A DNA stretch of 6,505 bases from Chloroflexota bacterium (GTDB lineage: Bacteria > Chloroflexota > Anaerolineae > Promineifilales > Promineifilaceae), in the NCBI GenBank assembly GCA_024278255.1, contig JAJRTP010000526.1, forward strand, positions 1-6,505. The letters run 5' to 3'. Shown here in pieces: positions 5,144 to 6,505 of the stretch; position 1 is the first letter of the stretch, and each line of letters starts with the position of its first letter. The notes below the pieces were generated by a model, which was not told the origin of the DNA, searched no databases, and saw only the letters and a program-made list of their open reading frames with translations. Position numbers and translations under genes: made by a program.

Positions 5144-6190
5144 TTACCCAGACTTTTCCAAAACGCCGCCACCCAACTTATCCACCGCCAGAATAGCGGT
5201 AATGCCCAGCAAAACCAGCACGACGGCAACAGCAAATTCCGTCACACCGGCCTGGGTAGACAAATCGGGCAAAACATTCCACTGCTTAATCACAATAAAC
5301 TGGCCGTCGCTGTTGACGATTTTCTCGCCCAGTTCATTGAGCAGCCATTCCACATCCTGTTTCCAGGGCCAGATTTTACGCAGGCTGCCCAGCATAAAAC
5401 CAATCAGCACCGCCACCGTATAATCGTGGTAATGGCGAAACAGCCAACTGAGCAATTGGGAAATCGTGATAAGGCCCAAAACAGCCCCCAATCCCAGGAA
5501 AAACAGCGGCACAAATCCGCTGATGTCCCCGCCGCGCAAATCGTTGACAATGCCCAGAACAAATTGATACTTCCCCAGCAGCACCAGGATAAACGCCCCG
5601 GAAATACCGGGCAGAATCAGGGCCGTGCTGGCTAAGGCCCCGGCCAACATGAGAAACCACCAGCTTGTCGGTGTTTGCAATGGCACAATTCCTACCAGGG
5701 ATAACGCAGCCACCGCCCCGATAATCAAGGCCAAGCCTAACAGCAGCGTCCATTGTTTGATGCGTTTACTCACTACAAAGACGGAAGCCAACACCAGGCC
5801 AAAGAAAAAGCTCCACACAAAAACGGGTTGGTTAATGAGCAGGCTTTCCAAAATGCCGGCCAGGGTGATAACGGCGATAAATATTCCCAGACCCAAAGCC
5901 AGCAAGAACTTCCAGTTGACCAGCCGGAATATCTCTTTAATCTGAAAATGGAATACTGCCCGAATAAAATTCGGCCGGCCGAAGGTGCGGATGGAATTGA
6001 TCAGCTCTTCATAGATGCCCAAAATAAAGGCCATCGTGCCCCCGGAAACACCGGGCACAATATCTGATGACCCCATAGCAATGCCGCGCAAGGTAATGCC
6101 GGCATATTGGCGCAGACTGCGCTGCGGCCAAACGGCCCCCTCGTCTGCTGCGTCTGTTTCTGTCTTCTCTGTTTTATCTGATGTCGTCAT
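5144..6190 (-). CDS. DUF368 family membrane protein (PopT-type polyprenyl-phosphate transporter)
   Basis: The 348-residue polytopic membrane protein has the two inverted-repeat signatures of the DUF368 family: GSSDIVPGVSGGTMAFILG (40-58) with IYEELI after it, and STALILPGISGAFILVLLG (188-206) with KY after it. About eight or nine hydrophobic segments lie between 93 and 340. Members of the family (PopT) have been implicated in returning undecaprenyl phosphate across the cytoplasmic membrane for reuse in peptidoglycan and other envelope polymers. Assigning that role here is by family only. Relative to my recollection of typical members (about 270-310 residues), it has a charged N-terminal extension (1-30, rich in T, D, E, K) and a polar insert around 275-312 before the last membrane helix. 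The ATG at 6190 is preceded by AGAGAG and an extended -10 promoter about 40 bases upstream. No exact ACGGCCGT occurs in its 1047 bases, unlike every other gene here. Confidence 0.92.
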   Translation of the reverse strand: MTTSDKTEKTETDAADEGAVWPQRSLRQYAGITLRGIAMGSSDIVPGVSGGTMAFILGIYEELINSIRTFGRPNFIRAVFHFQIKEIFRLVNWKFLLALGLGIFIAVITLAGILESLLINQPVFVWSFFFGLVLASVFVVSKRIKQWTLLLGLALIIGAVAALSLVGIVPLQTPTSWWFLMLAGALASTALILPGISGAFILVLLGKYQFVLGIVNDLRGGDISGFVPLFFLGLGAVLGLITISQLLSWLFRHYHDYTVAVLIGFMLGSLRKIWPWKQDVEWLLNELGEKIVNSDGQFIVIKQWNVLPDLSTQAGVTEFAVAVVLVLLGITAILAVDKLGGGVLEKSG

Positions 6191-6227
6191 TCTTTTCTCT
6201 CTGTTTTGAAATTTTTACAAGAGCAGA

Positions 6228-6236
6228 ATTATAGCA
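6228..6236 (-). promoter_or_regulatory. Extended -10 promoter for the DUF368 gene
   Basis: On the minus strand TGCTATAAT (6236-6228) is a perfect extended -10 (TG-n-TATAAT). A start point near 6220 would leave a leader of about 30 bases before the ATG at 6190. No convincing -35 hexamer is seen 17 bases upstream, where the sequence is part of the CCACGGATT repeat. It probably drives the DUF368 gene and perhaps the genes after it. Confidence 0.6.
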
Positions 6237-6244
6237 CAATAATA

Positions 6245-6272
6245 GAACCACGGATTTTGGAACCACGGATTT
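6245..6272. repeat. Direct repeat of GAACCACGGATTT
   Basis: Two exact 13-base copies lie at 6245-6257 and 6260-6272, a 15-base period, directly upstream of the DUF368 promoter. The core ACGGATTT recurs at 6293-6300 and in reverse complement at 6308-6315, so this is part of a larger repeat cluster. Confidence 0.7.
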
Positions 6273-6346
6273 AACGGACAAAAAGGTTTTTCACGGATTT
6301 GGCGTAGAAATCCGTGAAAATCCTTTTTATCCATATTGCCCGTGGT
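6262..6346. repeat. Long inverted repeat (ACGGATTT family)
   Basis: The core arms 6276-6300 and 6308-6332 are 25 bases long with two mismatches and a 7-base loop. An outer pair, ACCACGG (6262-6268) and CCGTGGT (6340-6346), encloses them. Either strand could form a long stem. Intergenic repeats built on ACGGATT / AATCCGT words are familiar from several bacterial phyla, so this is probably one of those dispersed elements. Confidence 0.7.
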
Positions 6347-6360
6347 GCCCATAAAAGGGG

Positions 6361-6390
6361 AGAGCCTCGGAGGAGGGGTTCCGAGGCTCT
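6361..6390. repeat. Perfect 10-bp hairpin with purine-rich loop
   Basis: AGAGCCTCGG (6361-6370) pairs perfectly with CCGAGGCTCT (6381-6390) around AGGAGGGGTT. On the minus strand the stem is followed by CCCCTTTT, a weak terminator-like tail; on the plus strand by TGAAAAGG. It could be a poor minus-strand terminator for a gene beyond the right edge or a leader structure. Neither can be shown here. Confidence 0.55.
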
Positions 6391-6505
6391 TGAAAAGGAG
6401 AAAAAGTTGTGTGTCCTTGCGTGCTTTCAAGTATAGCCACTTGCCAAATCTGGTAAATGGGACTTTGGTAACAGGGTCAGGCCGTTACTTTTTCCGGAAA
6501 ATTTC
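6391..6505. other. Right-hand end with no convincing gene
   Basis: This completes a 315-base stretch after 6190 without a supported gene. It holds an imperfect palindrome TTGCCA-AATC-TGGTAA (6441-6456) and a perfect 12-bp palindrome TTTTCCGGAAAA (6490-6501). On the minus strand there is a weak promoter-like pair, TTTACC (6457-6452) and TATACT (6435-6430), with 16-base spacing. A plus-strand frame from GTG at 6411 is open to the window edge but lacks coding character. Confidence 0.4.

Noticed and set aside
6215..6430. Minus-strand open frame of 71 codons upstream of the DUF368 gene
   Set aside because: It runs through the inverted repeats and the -10 element; the translation is repeat-derived.
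6411..6505. Plus-strand frame from GTG, open to the window edge, with AAGGAG 10 bases upstream
   Set aside because: Only 31 codons are visible, the spacing is long, codon use shows no bias, and the sequence contains palindromic repeats; not enough to call a gene.

Overview
The window is a 6.5 kb piece of bacterial chromosome at roughly 50-55% GC. It carries housekeeping genes, not an obvious accessory island. The taxonomic hint is indirect: a class II-like AroA, a secreted protein ending in a YLPLI motif, intergenic spaces packed with short inverted and tandem repeats, and a heavily iterated octamer. Together these suggest an Anaerolineae-like member of the Chloroflexota (moderate to low confidence; no rRNA is present).

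Layout. On the plus strand: the 3' end of tyrS (tyrosyl-tRNA synthetase, to 442), a 211 bp spacer with a hairpin, an hsp20-type small heat-shock gene (654-1082), and a strong intrinsic terminator (1122-1150). On the minus strand, read from right to left: a DUF368/PopT-type membrane protein (6190-5144), a SEC-C zinc-motif protein (5065-4244), aroA (4176-2857), aroE (2785-1943), and a small secreted protein gene (1937-1176) split by an in-frame TAA. The two groups converge at about 1083-1175. The right-hand 315 bases (6191-6505) hold no convincing gene, but contain a probable promoter for the DUF368 gene and several repeats and hairpins.

Function. AroE and AroA are steps 4 and 6 of the shikimate pathway to chorismate. 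DUF368/PopT proteins are implicated in recycling undecaprenyl phosphate for envelope synthesis. TyrS charges tRNA(Tyr), and Hsp20 is a holdase chaperone. The minus-strand genes are co-directional with gaps of 78, 67, 71 and 5 bases, so they may be co-transcribed. The three larger gaps are each almost filled by a different repeat element: a 23-bp-arm hairpin, a heptamer-based hairpin, and a run of six 8-bp tandem units.

The most striking signal is the palindromic octamer ACGGCCGT. It occurs 15 times exactly in 6.5 kb, where about 0.1 would be expected by chance. All copies lie inside genes and they fall in all three codon phases. This looks like a highly iterated palindrome comparable in kind to HIP1 of cyanobacteria, but with a different sequence.
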